Part shown: piece after piece, positions 50,299 to 60,796 of the stretch
Position numbering within the stretch: the stretch's first letter is position 1
How the letters are laid out: each line of letters begins with the position of its first letter
NCBI GenBank assembly: GCA_902806575.1
Contig: CADCXD010000004.1
Span: 2,480,001-2,544,000 of the forward strand
From: Jackrogersella multiformis
Lineage: Eukaryota > Ascomycota > Sordariomycetes > Xylariales > Hypoxylaceae
Direction: 5' to 3'
Length of the DNA stretch: 64,000 nucleotides
Program-made: the position numbers and the translations under genes
The notes under the pieces: model-generated
Seen by the model: only the letters and a program-made list of their open reading frames with translations
What the model was told of the DNA's origin: nothing
The model's database searches: none

Positions 50299-51768
50299 TT
50301 AGGTGTTTGGAAAGTCATAGTTAATATCAAGGGCCTCTTCTAGATACGCAGTCATCTCTGGTTCCAAAAGGCGAAATTCAACCATCTCTTCATTCTCTGG
50401 ATTACTAAAGTCGCCTTCAGTAGATCCATTGAGATTTGTGTTGGCGTGAGCATTCAACACTTCGCCTCGTGCTTGACCATCCCCCTCAGATAAGGGATTG
50501 GGTGGTTCTGTCACGGGGTCGTGTGGCTGAAACCGTCTATTTAGTAATTCGATAACACCATTGGTAATGGTCCTGGCAATGGTTTCTTCCGAGCCTGGCT
50601 CACGGCTACTAGATCGTATCAACGGCAATATGACATGCCCAAGATTTAGTTCCAAAAAGGCGGTAACTTGTCGAATCCCCGGGTAGCTTTCTGGATCTAG
50701 TTCGTGCCTAGATTAGCGGCGTACTGAATCTAGGCCAGGAAGAAAGTTCCAACCTACATGGACTAGGGTGGTCTTCGCGAGCGACGCGTGGGAAGAGGAT
50801 GCTGTACACGGAATGCCACTTTTCTTCTTCAGACTCGTTACGAGCTGCCGATTTGCAGCGTAGACGTTGCATTATTGAAGAATCGACGCCTTGTCGGGGC
50901 TGGAAAGTTCGACTCGCACAGGAGACATGTTCAGACATTGCATGATTTTCCATGATCCCACCGCATCGTGGGCACTGGACTCCTTGTACTTGATGCCATC
51001 GATAAATATGATCACTAGTAGCGTTAATAAAGTTTGATTATCTGAAGCAGGGGGGTTTACATTGACTTACGTTTTGAGTCGACTCACTGTTGGCCAGGAA
51101 TGTCCAGAGCACTTTTCTTCATGTGCGTATCTCTCTGGATTGTGCTTGAGAAAGGGGCATGCCATATATTTGGGTTTTGGTCTTGGGGTCGAGTTTGTTT
51201 TGGCCTTCTTAGATCTCCCATACTCATCCTCTTCGCTGCCTTTGTCTGCTTTCTTACGCCGTCTTCCGGGGTCATTGAATCCTGATGGCTCCCCCGATGA
51301 GATTTCCGTGCCTGAGACACCACTTGGCCTAGAGGACCCAGAACCCGAAGGTTCATCTACCGAAGGGGCAGCTGCCGCCCACCGTCTAAGCCAATTTAGA
51401 GTCCAGTCGGTGATACGATGGGCAAGCTCGTCTTCCGTAAATCGACACCGAGTTGTGTCCAATGTTCCATTAGTATAGCTTGCATAACTACTGGCTACTA
51501 CCTCGGGTCGACTGTAACTTTCGAATGGCTGGCCGATTTCGATGACATTGACAGGATAGCCTCTCTCATAGCATTCGACAGATTTTTGTACCCGTTTAGA
51601 ACGATCAGCAATTGATTGTTCGGTGGAACCAATAGGAACATTAGCCGGTTCAACGAGGAACCGACCGAGAGAATAGGGAAGTTGATCATGGTCGGCGATG
51701 AAATACTTGTGGAACGGCTTCTCGGGGTTGTCTCCGTACAGAAAGGATGGTTCTGAAGTTGGAGCCAT
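50299..51768 (-). CDS. Fungal C2H2-like zinc-finger protein of unknown role
   Basis: Three minus-strand exons (51768-51071, 51014-50758, 50696-50299) encode 450 aa. Splice sites: GTAAGT...CTAG, then GTAGGT...CTAG with a CGCTAATC branch site. The second acceptor is the one that avoids a stop and gives EDHPSPYPESYPGIRQV. Residues about 204-265 form a probable metal-binding region: CPFLKHNPERYAHEEKC...W..VSRLK, then IYRWH, then CPRCGGIMENHAMSEHVSC. This matches a common Pezizomycotina family whose members carry ACPFYKHDP...RLKEHLYRxH...CPRC and then EEEKW..IYxILFP, which here reads EEEKWHSVYSILFP. A basic cluster (GRRRKKADK, RSKKAKT) before it may be a nuclear signal. The family's biological role is not known to me. 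The C-terminal 130 residues are acidic. Confidence 0.8.
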
Positions 51769-52571
51769 TGCAAAGGATTTATTATGTACTTAAATACCTT
51801 GGGTACTTAGGTAGGTAACTGATTATGGTTGATGATAACGTAGGATTCTACCACATGTAATGTATCAGAGCTGTAGTGCTCTTAGACGACTTGGAGACCG
51901 CGATGGGAAACGATAATAACATAGGTAAGTAGTATATAGTAGAAGCAATTTGGATTCCTAGAAAGAGGAGAAAAGGAAGGAATATTTAAAATATGTAGGA
52001 ATTATTCGCGTAAGACTATTTAGCGGCTTGAATTGCGAGGCGTCGCAATTCTGTAATAGATATTGCTCGCATAACTCCTCGTTACGTCTCTCGCTATTTA
52101 CAAACAGGAACGGGCGACTTCTCGCAACACGAATTTAAGAAAATTACAAGAAAGCTCTTGAATTTTGCAATATACCAAGATGTCCTATTCTATTCTATTA
52201 TATGTGACAACTTCACCTCTCAAATCACTTTGTACAAATGAGTTTTTGCAGTAGATTTAGCATCAGTGTCTACCTCCTGCCTATCGGTACTTGGGCAGCT
52301 GGAACGGGGGAAATGTATTATTATCCTATCATAGGTACTTCCAAAATGCGGTGAAGACTGTAATGACATAACCCAGATTGAACAGCGACTTCTACGTCGA
52401 CAATTGTTATTAAGTATTCTCATAAACTTCGGTAATAAAATAGATATAACTATACATTATGGTAACCAAGATGATTAATGTTTTTGATATTCTTAGTCTT
52501 GCTTATGATGCTATTTAAAGGCTGTAACGCGATATAATAAGTCACGAGACGGCCCTTTAGAATAAGTAAAA
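51769..52571. other. Intergenic region
   Basis: Promoter region of the C2H2-like gene and 3' flank of the sugar porter. A perfect 9-bp inverted repeat with a 4-nt loop is at 52030-52051. No gene is seen. Confidence 0.45.
52030..52051. repeat. Perfect 9-bp hairpin
   Basis: GAATTGCGA, loop GGCG, then TCGCAATTC. It lies about 260 bp upstream of the C2H2-like start, so it could be an operator-like site or chance. Confidence 0.75.
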
Positions 52572-54413
52572 TCAAGACCCGACCGAGTTAGCGGTAATGT
52601 CAACCTGGTATCCCTTAAATTGCCTCGCAGGAACCTTCCTATCGAACATGATATCTAGCTCTTCGTATGTTCTGCCCTTCGTCTCGGGGATTCGGAAATA
52701 GGACCAGATGAGGCAGAGGAGTCCCAGTGCACCGAAGAAATATCCTAGTTTTCCTTGCATATTCGCCTCCGTGGGATTGATCATATACGGAATGGCGACC
52801 GTCATCACGATCCCAAAAACTGCTTGCACCGCCGTAGCTATAGCGATTGTCTTCGACCGGACACGTGTTGCGGAGCATTCCCCTAGGATGACGAAGGTGA
52901 TAGACCCAATAGACAAGTCATACGCTCCGTTCCAAATCAGCATGAGGGAGCTTTCAGCCCAGGCGACACCCGAAGGTCGGCCTGGTATACTATCCAAGAT
53001 TCCGATTATGAACATTATGAATATCAGAACGGATAGGCCGACGTTGAAAATGCGTCTCCGGCCGTAACGGGCGATGAGAAACCACGATAGAACGGTACAA
53101 ACCCAACCGACGGCTAAATAATTCATATCAAGTTAGTGATCATATCTCTCTGAAAAAAATCGTATCGCATAATACATAAGACTCACCAAGAAATCCAATG
53201 CCCATGTAAAATGCGCTCTGAGTCGGCAGTCCAGCCTGCTGGAAGAAGTAAGTTCCGTAGTTGACGAGGTATATACCGCTAAGGACCTGTGTGGTATATA
53301 CTCCAGTAGAGATCTCGGTTCGTCGCAAGTTAACACCTTTTAAGGCATCTAAATAAGTGCTTCCAGCTTCCATCTCCAGCTCAAGTCTGTCCGTCTCGGC
53401 GATGATGGCCAGCGTCGCGTTAATATCTACCGTCGGAGACGACAACCGCCGCAGGGCGTCTTTAGCATCTTCCATCCTCCCTTTACGCACTAGCCACCAG
53501 GGTGACTCCGGAATGAAGAAAATGCCAGGAATAACGACCAAAACCCAAAACCACTGTAGCGAAAACGGGATACTATATGCCCAATGGGTTTCAAGTGGTG
53601 CAGTACCAGCGGTGACCCCATTTCCGAGAAGTTGTCCCGTGACGAAACAGAGATTGGTGTAGCTCGTGAGATATCCACGGAGCGCCATGGGACAGACCTC
53701 GGATGCGTACGTCGGGCCAATGACGACGAAGCATCCTATTACCAAACCCCCTAGGAGTTCGCCTACGATCAATACCGGGAGCGAGCGCGCGAAGAATTGG
53801 ATGAATACAAGACATCCTGTCAACATGACGCAGCCGAAAAAGGTCCACTTGCGACCGAGCAGCTCCAGGGGGTAAGCAGAGCATAATGCGCCGACGACTT
53901 GTCCGAGAGGACTTCCGAATGACAAGCCTGTCTGCCACGCCGCCGAAATAACATACTAGAAGATAAGATCGTAGCGTTAGTTTCCCGGTCGTTTTTATAA
54001 AATAGCTTTGATAGAAAATGGTGGTAGGTAAGAGATAAAAGTGATAAAATAGATAGAGTACGGACTTCGCCCTCAAACAGAATTCCAAAGTCCTTTTGGA
54101 ACTGGGGCATTGCAAACATGTTCCCGATGATTTGCGGATCAAAAGCCGCCATGATTACGCCGATCGAGACGAACGCCGACCACCCAACAGCCTTCGGGTA
54201 CAATCTCGCTGCTTCCCAGAAGGTCAACTGATGCTCGTGCCGGATCGCCTCGGCTAGGGCAACATCCACATCGCCAGATTTCTTCGGCGTTTCACCTTGA
54301 GTCGTCATTGTCGTCGCTCCGTCGAGGTTCGTTACACCGGATGCATGCGTAGGGCTGGCGTTGTGTCCGGAAATAGTAGCGAAAGTACCGTAGTGGCGGG
54401 ATCGCGTGTCCAT
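52572..54413 (-). CDS. MFS sugar transporter (alpha-glucoside/maltose permease type)
   Basis: Three minus-strand exons (54413-54066, 53955-53187, 53113-52572) encode 552 aa. The first intron needs donor GTCCGT, a weak match, because only a phase-0 junction joins FEGE to YVISAAWQTGLSFGSPLGQ. An upstream in-frame ATG at 54446 is possible but the 54413 ATG has a better A(-3) context. Twelve membrane segments are expected. Sugar-porter signatures: ELLGRKWTF after TM2, PESPWWLVRKGRMEDA before the central loop, RYGRRRIF between TM8 and TM9, and IPETKGRTYEELDIMF after TM12. The long N-terminal tail and the EAxxLYPKAVGWSAFVS segment resemble fungal maltose/alpha-glucoside:proton symporters. Substrate is inferred from resemblance only. 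No glycosidase lies beside it in this window. Confidence 0.92.
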
Positions 54414-55489
54414 TTTATCTATTCGTTCCCTTCCCTTTCTTATCATTCACCCATGCAGCCCATGCTACCAACCTAGGTACCCATAAGGTAACCAAGATTG
54501 TCGGGCGCCGCAGAGATACGATCAGGCTGTCCGAGTCGAATGGGGGTATGCTCGTTATCTGTAACAGGCAAAGAATTACAGGCTGATCCGGCAGAATGCT
54601 ACCTACCAGCGAGATACCAATAGCGTCATCTCCCTAAGAAGCGCATACTACCTACCTAAAAGGAGGGGAAATCAAGGCTGTCGGGGCTATTGTCAGCTCT
54701 CCTCGTGCATGGATACTACCAACCAGCCAACCTTCCGGGATAGGGGTTACAATATTACAATGGGGTAAAATTTCAGGGGCCTTATAAGGTACCTAGGTAC
54801 CTGGTATTTTACCTACCCTTAACTTACAACGATAAATTTCTTAAACTCGAATTCCATAAATTGGAAGTCACATAACATCTCATTCCTCCAATCCATATAC
54901 GTACCCCTACTTAAGTATAGGTATATATTATTTATTTATTTTTATCATCTAGGCTTATTTTAGTATTAATTAAGTAAATAATAAATATTTTTATTTTATA
55001 ATTTCCGTGTTATTATGCCGCCAACGCGGGTGGCTTACTTTTAATTAAAATAATTGAAGTTTTCAACTCATGTGGACCGAGTGAGTTCACGCAGTTCGAC
55101 CGCATCTTCTATGACGTCCTGGACATTGACTTTAGTTGCGGGGGTTGGCGACTGCGAAGGAACATTTATATCGAATGAAGGTGAAGGGGCAGATCGTGAG
55201 TTGGTGTCCTACTAGGGATTGGGAGCTAATGTGCGACTGTGGCAGTGGCTTCGCTTCTTACATTCAATAACAGCTAACATGGTAGCAGTTTGTAAGCGTA
55301 TATCATAAATCTCGAACCCTCTGTCGCAACGATAAGGAAATAATGTCGGCTACGATTCTCAACTACCGCCAGAGCCAGGTTACCTACCTAGTTTAAGCCT
55401 GGACTGGGTGACCTTAGTTACCAAGCCAGGTGTCTTTAAGACGGAAATAAAGCAAAGAGTGTTGACATTAACAAAAATGGACAACATCC
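54414..55489. other. Intergenic region
   Basis: Promoter side of the sugar porter. It has a palindrome cluster at about 54788-54801 and a small AT-rich patch at 54920-55010. No gene is seen. Confidence 0.45.
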
Positions 55490-55763
55490 TCAAACTGTGG
55501 GAATGTATTTTACATCGGGCCACCGATCGTCATCCAGTTCTTCGGGGAAGCATTTTAACCCTAAAAGCCACGCCGCCGGGTCTTTCCAGCCGGCTTTCAG
55601 ACTCTCGTGCTCGCGATATAACCTGTCTCTTACCCACTCATGGTCCCACCAGGCAGGCTTCGGAGCGCCGGGACCAGTAACCCACGACCCTGCCGTCTGG
55701 CCCTGGGCCACGGCATGTTCGGCCAGATGCAGAAGGGCGAAGCACGTCAAGTCCGGCCTGACG

Positions 55764-55768
55764 ACATG
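55764..55768 (+). other. Target-site duplication, left copy (ACATG)
   Basis: ACATG immediately before the LTR's TGTGAC; identical to 56073-56077. Confidence 0.88.
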
Positions 55769-56072
55769 TGTGACAAGGGCAATAGGACTTGGAACTGTAG
55801 TTCAATTTCGAGTAATAATTCTCTATGGTCTTAAGGTCCTTGCCTTTTATTTCTTCTTGCGAAGCGAGGCGTAATGACCTATATGTATACAATCTGAATA
55901 TCTCCTTAAGCGTCGTTGGCGCCTTCTTAATCTTGTTGGTTTAGTTTTGCATATATTGACTAAGTCTCTTTACCTAATAGCTTTGTTTCATAAGTTCTAA
56001 CACATCTCGTATTTACCAACTTGCATGCATATATTGATCATACTCTGCTTCGTGGAGCCTATCCGTATGACA
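55769..56072 (+). mobile_element. Solo LTR, 304 bp, nearly RIP-free
   Basis: Begins TGTGACAAGG and ends CCGTATGACA (TG...CA), flanked on both sides by ACATG. It aligns over its full length with both LTRs of the 26-kb element in the same orientation, but keeps G and C at positions mutated there, so it is the best available copy of the ancestral LTR. It was left by recombination between two LTRs after insertion in the gene on the opposite strand. At 304 bp it is shorter than the approximately 400-bp repeats usually needed for RIP in Neurospora, which would explain its survival. Confidence 0.92.
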
Positions 56073-56077
56073 ACATG
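56073..56077 (+). other. Target-site duplication, right copy (ACATG)
   Basis: ACATG immediately after the LTR's terminal CA. Confidence 0.88.
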
Positions 56078-57297
56078 CCCGGACGAGAAGCGATTGGTTG
56101 CGGCCCTCCCGGACGGCTGCAGGTAGTTGAGCGATATGATCATGCTCGTGTAGCTAGCCCTGTACAGCGCGCTCAGCTGCTCGTCCGTCGCCTTCGCGTG
56201 GGTCGTCCCGTGCCTGCCGGACATCCACAGGTTCACGTCCATCGCCTGCTGCTCCATGCAGTTTCCGAGCCAGACTCGCAGGGGCTTGGGCCCGATGTCC
56301 AGCAGGATGAGCGACAGCTCGGTGGCGGCCGCTTGGTAGTCCATCGGCAGGTGGCCGAACTGCTCCGCGACGGCGTGCTGGTAGTACGACCGCATCACCT
56401 TGCTCGGCCGCGGGGCCCAAGACGAGCTGTTCTCCAGGACCGCGTGGACGAGCGTGTGCGGACGCAGGCCTTTGTTGCGGCCCAGGATCCCGAAGGCGAG
56501 ACATAGCCCCTTTGCGTTGTACCAGTCCATCGTGAGAGGGCGAGCGCGTAGTATATTCAGGGGCGCGGCGTTGATGGCGCGGGACACGCGACGGCGGAAT
56601 CCTTCGTCCTCGCCCCAGAGGAGCGAAACGTCGCTGTTGTCCTGGCCGCCATCGTCGTAGACGCAGGGGAATCTGCCCCAGACCAGGCGAAGGCGTGCTT
56701 GTCTTCGTCAAACTTGCCCAGTATGGCTGTTGGGTTCTCCCAGAGGCCTTTGGGCGGGAACAGAGTGAGTCCCCAGTCGTCGGACGGCGTCGAAACGACA
56801 CGTTTGTCGGCGTGTGCGCGGAAGAGCCGCTCCCAATGTCCCTTGTCACCGCAAAGGTCTTTGTAGGTGCTACTGATGGCAGTATGGCTCGGTCCGGTCC
56901 AGACCAGCCATCTATTTTCGATGAAGACCCTGCTCCGCCAAGCTGGTATGGCGTACCGGACAATGGCGATGGTTATTGCCGGCGAGAAATGCGAGGATGA
57001 TGGATGCAAAGGATACGCTGAGTAGTGCTGAAACAACGGTCCACCACCAGTGCTCGTAACGCGCGATCCGGTAGCTGAGAAACGAATTAACAACACTGTG
57101 TGTATGCTAGGTTTCTTGTGTTTTCAGATCAATTATTTTCAAACTTACCGGAACGTCCAGAGCCCTTGATCTTCAGCTATTTCGACGACTACCGTGATAA
57201 GGCCTTGGATAAAAGATGTTAAGACGGCCGGCGAAATTGAGGTCCAGAGGAATACCACTTGGCCGGTGCCGTTAGTTATGTTAATCCCTGTCACCAT

Positions 57298-58335
57298 TAC
57301 TGTTATCAATGTCTGATATTAGTATGGACTTGTCTAAAGATGGAATAAGCTGTGGAAGATATTGCCTGTTTTATCTTTCTGCAGCCGTGAAGCGATTTAT
57401 CTGAAGAAAAGAAAGGATTCTGTGAGGCTTCAGGTGGGTGCCAAATACAGGTTGCCGTGAAGCTATGTTACAGTGGCTGTGTTGTAATTCTATGATTCGA
57501 CAGAGGGAAGAGTGAAGGGTTGCAATCGAATTCAGCTCAAGATGCATACATCTGCACTATAATAGCTGGCTGGAGAAGCAATTTGACCTGGCGGGATACA
57601 GCGTCTCGTATTTCATGTACGATACCAGCCGTTAATATAATTAAATTTATAGGAAGGTTAATTGGAATTTATATAAACTTCCGTTATTTCGCAATCGCAA
57701 TGATTAAATAAATATATTATCGAGGCGACTCGAATTAAACATTAATTTTTATTAATACATATTATTATATAAAAATATTTAAAATACGTACTATTAAATC
57801 GTAAAAATTATCGGCGCATCCTCCATCCTATCATCTAGGTAATTAAGAGATAAGGTCTCATGGTAGTAATTTTCTTATGAGCTGAATTGACCTCATAATG
57901 AAGTTTCCTTACTTAATGTCAGGATGTTTCAATAATAATGATTTAGGAGAATCACCCATAAGCCTATAATTAGGTACGGAGACAAGTTACTTTAGAACAA
58001 AACGGACTAGGATTACCTTTCCCATTCTAATATTTCTCGAGCGCAAGTAGTCAAAATTCCTTTATTTTAAAAGGTGTCATAGATGACGATATATACTCTC
58101 AATTGCACGACATCAAACTGCACGATCCGGTTGGCTGTCGAGGTTGAAAACAAGATGGAATAGGAAGGTCTTGGAGAGTGGGGAAGTAATCGGATATTTC
58201 TTTTACAGCCGATTATAATCTCGAAGACAGATGGATATAAAAGGGCCATGTAGGAAAGTCATTGATCTCGACTTCTCCATCGACCATAGTTCTTCCCCCT
58301 AGCAACCAACCGCCAACAACAACCCCTTAGTGACC
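57298..58335. other. Intergenic region with an AT-rich islet
   Basis: No gene is seen. An abruptly bounded AT-rich islet at about 57633-57805 has the same look as the large RIP blocks (CG retained, CA/TG scarce) and may be a remnant of a mutated repeat. The last 120 bp before the peptidase contains GATATAAAAGGGCC near 58232-58244, a plausible TATA box about 95 bp before the ATG. Confidence 0.5.
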
Positions 58336-59205
58336 ATGAAAGGCGTCATTCGGAAGTCGATCCTGGCTATCGCTGCCCAAGCCGCTCTCGCCTCCGCGGG
58401 ACTGATGACTGGACGCCAAGATTCGCCGTACGTGGGGCCTGAAAACGGCACGCTCGTGATCATAGGAGGGAACGCGCAGGACGACGCGATCTACCAGCGC
58501 ATCATCGACCTAGCCGGCGGCCCAGACGCCCCCATCGTCACGATCCCGACGGCGGAGGGCAGCCCTACCTACGACAACAACGCAGCGGCGGCGGGCACGT
58601 TCCGCAGACTTGGCGCCAAGGACGTCACCGTCCTGCACACGTACGACCCGAAAGTCGCCGACACGGAGGAGTTCGCGGCCCCGTTGCGGGCTGCCAAGGG
58701 CGTGTTCTTCGGCGGCGGCCGCCAGTGGCGCCTGGTCGACGCGTACGCGGGGACGCTCACGGAGCGCCTGTTCCACGAGGTGCTCGACCGCGGCGGCGTC
58801 GTCAGCGGGAGCTCGGCGGGGGCGTCGATCCAGGGCAGTTTCCTGGCCCGCGGCGACACGGCCAACAACCAGATCCTGGTGGGCGACCACCAGGTGGGAT
58901 TCGGGTTCGTCAAAGACGTCGCCATCGACCAGCACGTGCTCGTGCGCAACCGCCAGTTCGACATGTTCGACATCCTCAAGGTCCGACCTGAGCTCCTGGG
59001 CATCGCGATAGACGAAAACACCGCGCTCATCGTATCCAAAAACGACGCCGAGGTGTACCGCGGCACGTATGTGATTATTTACGATGGTAGTTTCTGGTCG
59101 AGAGAGGGGAGCGACTTGAAAAATCTCCCCAACAGCTCGTCCATTTTCTATTTCCTTAAGGACGGCGACAAGTACGATCTGGGAAAGCGGCAGGTGGTGG
59201 TTTAA
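58336..59205 (+). CDS. Secreted S51-family (cyanophycinase-like) serine peptidase
   Basis: A single exon of 289 aa starts at the ATG in GACCATGAAAGGC. The N-terminus (KGVIRKSILAIAAQAALASAG) is a good signal peptide. The fold motifs of peptidase family S51 follow: GTLVIIGGNAQDD, IVTIPTAEGSP, a FFGGGRQWRLVDAY segment, and the nucleophile elbow VSGSSAGASIQG with Ser160. His200 in AIDQHVLVRNRQFDM and the conserved ELLGIAIDENTALIV segment complete the pattern seen in cyanophycinase and related enzymes, which use a Ser-His-Glu-type triad. Cyanophycinases cut beta-Asp-Arg polymers; related S51 members include dipeptidase E and secreted fungal proteins of unknown substrate. The gene is GC-rich and sits between a broken gene and a RIP-saturated block. 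Secretion is inferred from the signal peptide. Confidence 0.9.
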   Translation: MKGVIRKSILAIAAQAALASAGLMTGRQDSPYVGPENGTLVIIGGNAQDDAIYQRIIDLAGGPDAPIVTIPTAEGSPTYDNNAAAAGTFRRLGAKDVTVLHTYDPKVADTEEFAAPLRAAKGVFFGGGRQWRLVDAYAGTLTERLFHEVLDRGGVVSGSSAGASIQGSFLARGDTANNQILVGDHQVGFGFVKDVAIDQHVLVRNRQFDMFDILKVRPELLGIAIDENTALIVSKNDAEVYRGTYVIIYDGSFWSREGSDLKNLPNSSSIFYFLKDGDKYDLGKRQVVV

Positions 59206-60084
59206 TAGCTTATCAAAGGGCTAGAACTCGGAATGGCGATACCAGTTAGGGTTAAATGTTATATATAATGACTATAATGTTGGCTTGGTGGGATATACTA
59301 ATACAGGACCGAGTTTAGAATGACACCTGTTTTCCTCAAGTTATTAGTAGCGCTCTTCAAAAAACTAGGCCGGGAAAAACCTACTCCTATACGCAGCTTC
59401 CATTATAGTGTTTCTTAGAAATCGCACCGGATTGCTGACATCCATTTAGGATAAGGGGGGAAGGGGGGGAAAGGGGCTATGGCTTAAAGTTTAAGATGTT
59501 ATTTACCTAGGTACGGATTACACCTCTACCTTATGACAAGTTACCTGGTTATTATCATTAAGTATTAGGTAATATTAGATCTCTCTTCCTCATGTACATA
59601 TGTTATCCAGCATCCGTAGAAGACCATATCGTCATATTTGTCCTTAGGATCAGTTTTTATGACTATGAGAAACACTCTCTGAAGTTGGGGATAGTAGTAG
59701 TCATCATCTCATAGGCTCCGTGAGAATCTATAGCTTATGGCTCTTTCAAGATAATGTTGAGGAGTTGCGACATTAGGGAGACCAGAACATTTAACCTTAG
59801 GGCAGCAACCCAGGGAGATTCAGCGTATATCTGTTAATAAGCGTGTTTGCTGTCTAAAGGAAATTGTAAGAAACGTATTATACCAAACAAAATGTCAAGG
59901 TATCCCTGTGAAGTGTACTTAACTTAAAACCGTCCACGATATTATATACCGATGTAACCGAATTATCATGTCTTTAGGGAAAGGGATGACATTTAGCAGT
60001 AGAAAAAACCGATCCCGGAACCTTTCCCTTTTACCATTCTTGCGGGTTTTCTGAAATAAGCGGAACGTCGAAAATTACTGTATA
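59206..60084. other. Intergenic region
   Basis: No gene is seen. It contains closely spaced G-runs at 59455-59476 and a CCTAGGTA palindrome near 59506. Composition is normal until about 60080, where the AT block starts. Confidence 0.5.
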
Positions 60085-60415
60085 AGTGTTATATATTAAT
60101 ATATAATTAAAGATTATACTTAATATAATTAAGAAGTAAAGATACTTAATTTTATAATATAAGCCTTATAATAAACTTATGTACTTTTTTTTTATATTAA
60201 AGTTATAATTATTATAAACTTTAATATTATTTTTTAATAATTTTTTAAACTTTATTATCGTTATTTTTATTAATATAATAAAAAAGAATTAAATTTTAAT
60301 AATTTATTAATCGTTTTTTACCTTATATAATTACTTTAAATTTCGTTATTATTTAAAAAGTTTATCGTTAAAATTATTATTATATTTTTATTACGTACGT
60401 AATAATATATAATAT

Positions 60416-60530
60416 AAAAAGTAATATTATTTATAAAGTGTTTTTTTAAATATTTAACGATATTTATTTATTATTTATATTATTATATTATTTTATATAA
60501 ATTAATTATATAATTTATATTTTAATCTTT
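60416..60530 (+). repeat. Repeat unit copy 1 in AT block
   Basis: Shares a run of about 70 bp (centred on ATATTTAACGATATTTATT) with 61596-61740 and, inverted, with 60651-60796. Confidence 0.65.
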
Positions 60531-60650
60531 TTTTAATTAAATATACGAGGCGTTTTTAATTTTCGAATTACGATATAATTTTTAATAACGATTAAATAAA
60601 TTTAAAATAATAATTTTAAATATCGCGATATTTAAGTTATTATTTTTTAT

Positions 60651-60796
60651 AATTATTATTAAAAAACTATAAAGTTTTTTAAAATATAATAATATAAAAA
60701 TAAATGCGATAAATTTAATAATATAAATAATAAATAAATGTCGTTAAGTATTTTAAAAATATTTTATACGAAAAAAAAGCATTTTATAAATATTAA
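60651..60796 (-). repeat. Repeat unit copy 2 in AT block (inverted)
   Basis: Its reverse complement matches 61596-61740 over most of its length, with two short insertions. Confidence 0.6.

Larger units (their letters stand above)
55490..57297 (-). pseudogene. Membrane-protein gene broken by a solo LTR and frame changes
   Basis: On the minus strand, exon 1 (57297-57149) encodes a Trp/Thr-rich start and membrane helix (VFLWTSISPAVLTSFIQGLI). A GTAAGT...CACAG intron leads to exon 2 at 57095, with another helix (WWWTVVSALLSVSFASIILAF). Coding character then shifts by one base near 56960-56990 into YAIPAWRSRVFIENRW...GKFDEDKHAFAW, and shifts back near 56680-56690 into RFPCVYDDGGQDNSDVSLLWGEDEGF. 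It continues well past 56080. There the 304-bp solo LTR plus its 5-bp target copy interrupt it. Across the insertion the frame resumes (PDLTCFALLHLAEHAVAQG) and runs to a stop at 55490. The 309-bp insertion is a multiple of three, but brings in-frame stops. The family is recognised only as a fungal membrane protein of unknown function. Confidence 0.75.

Noticed and set aside
37455..54413. Possible biosynthetic gene cluster (regulator, oxidoreductase, transporter together)
   Set aside because: No backbone synthase (polyketide, peptide or terpene) is present, spacing is wide, and the genes belong to general families.
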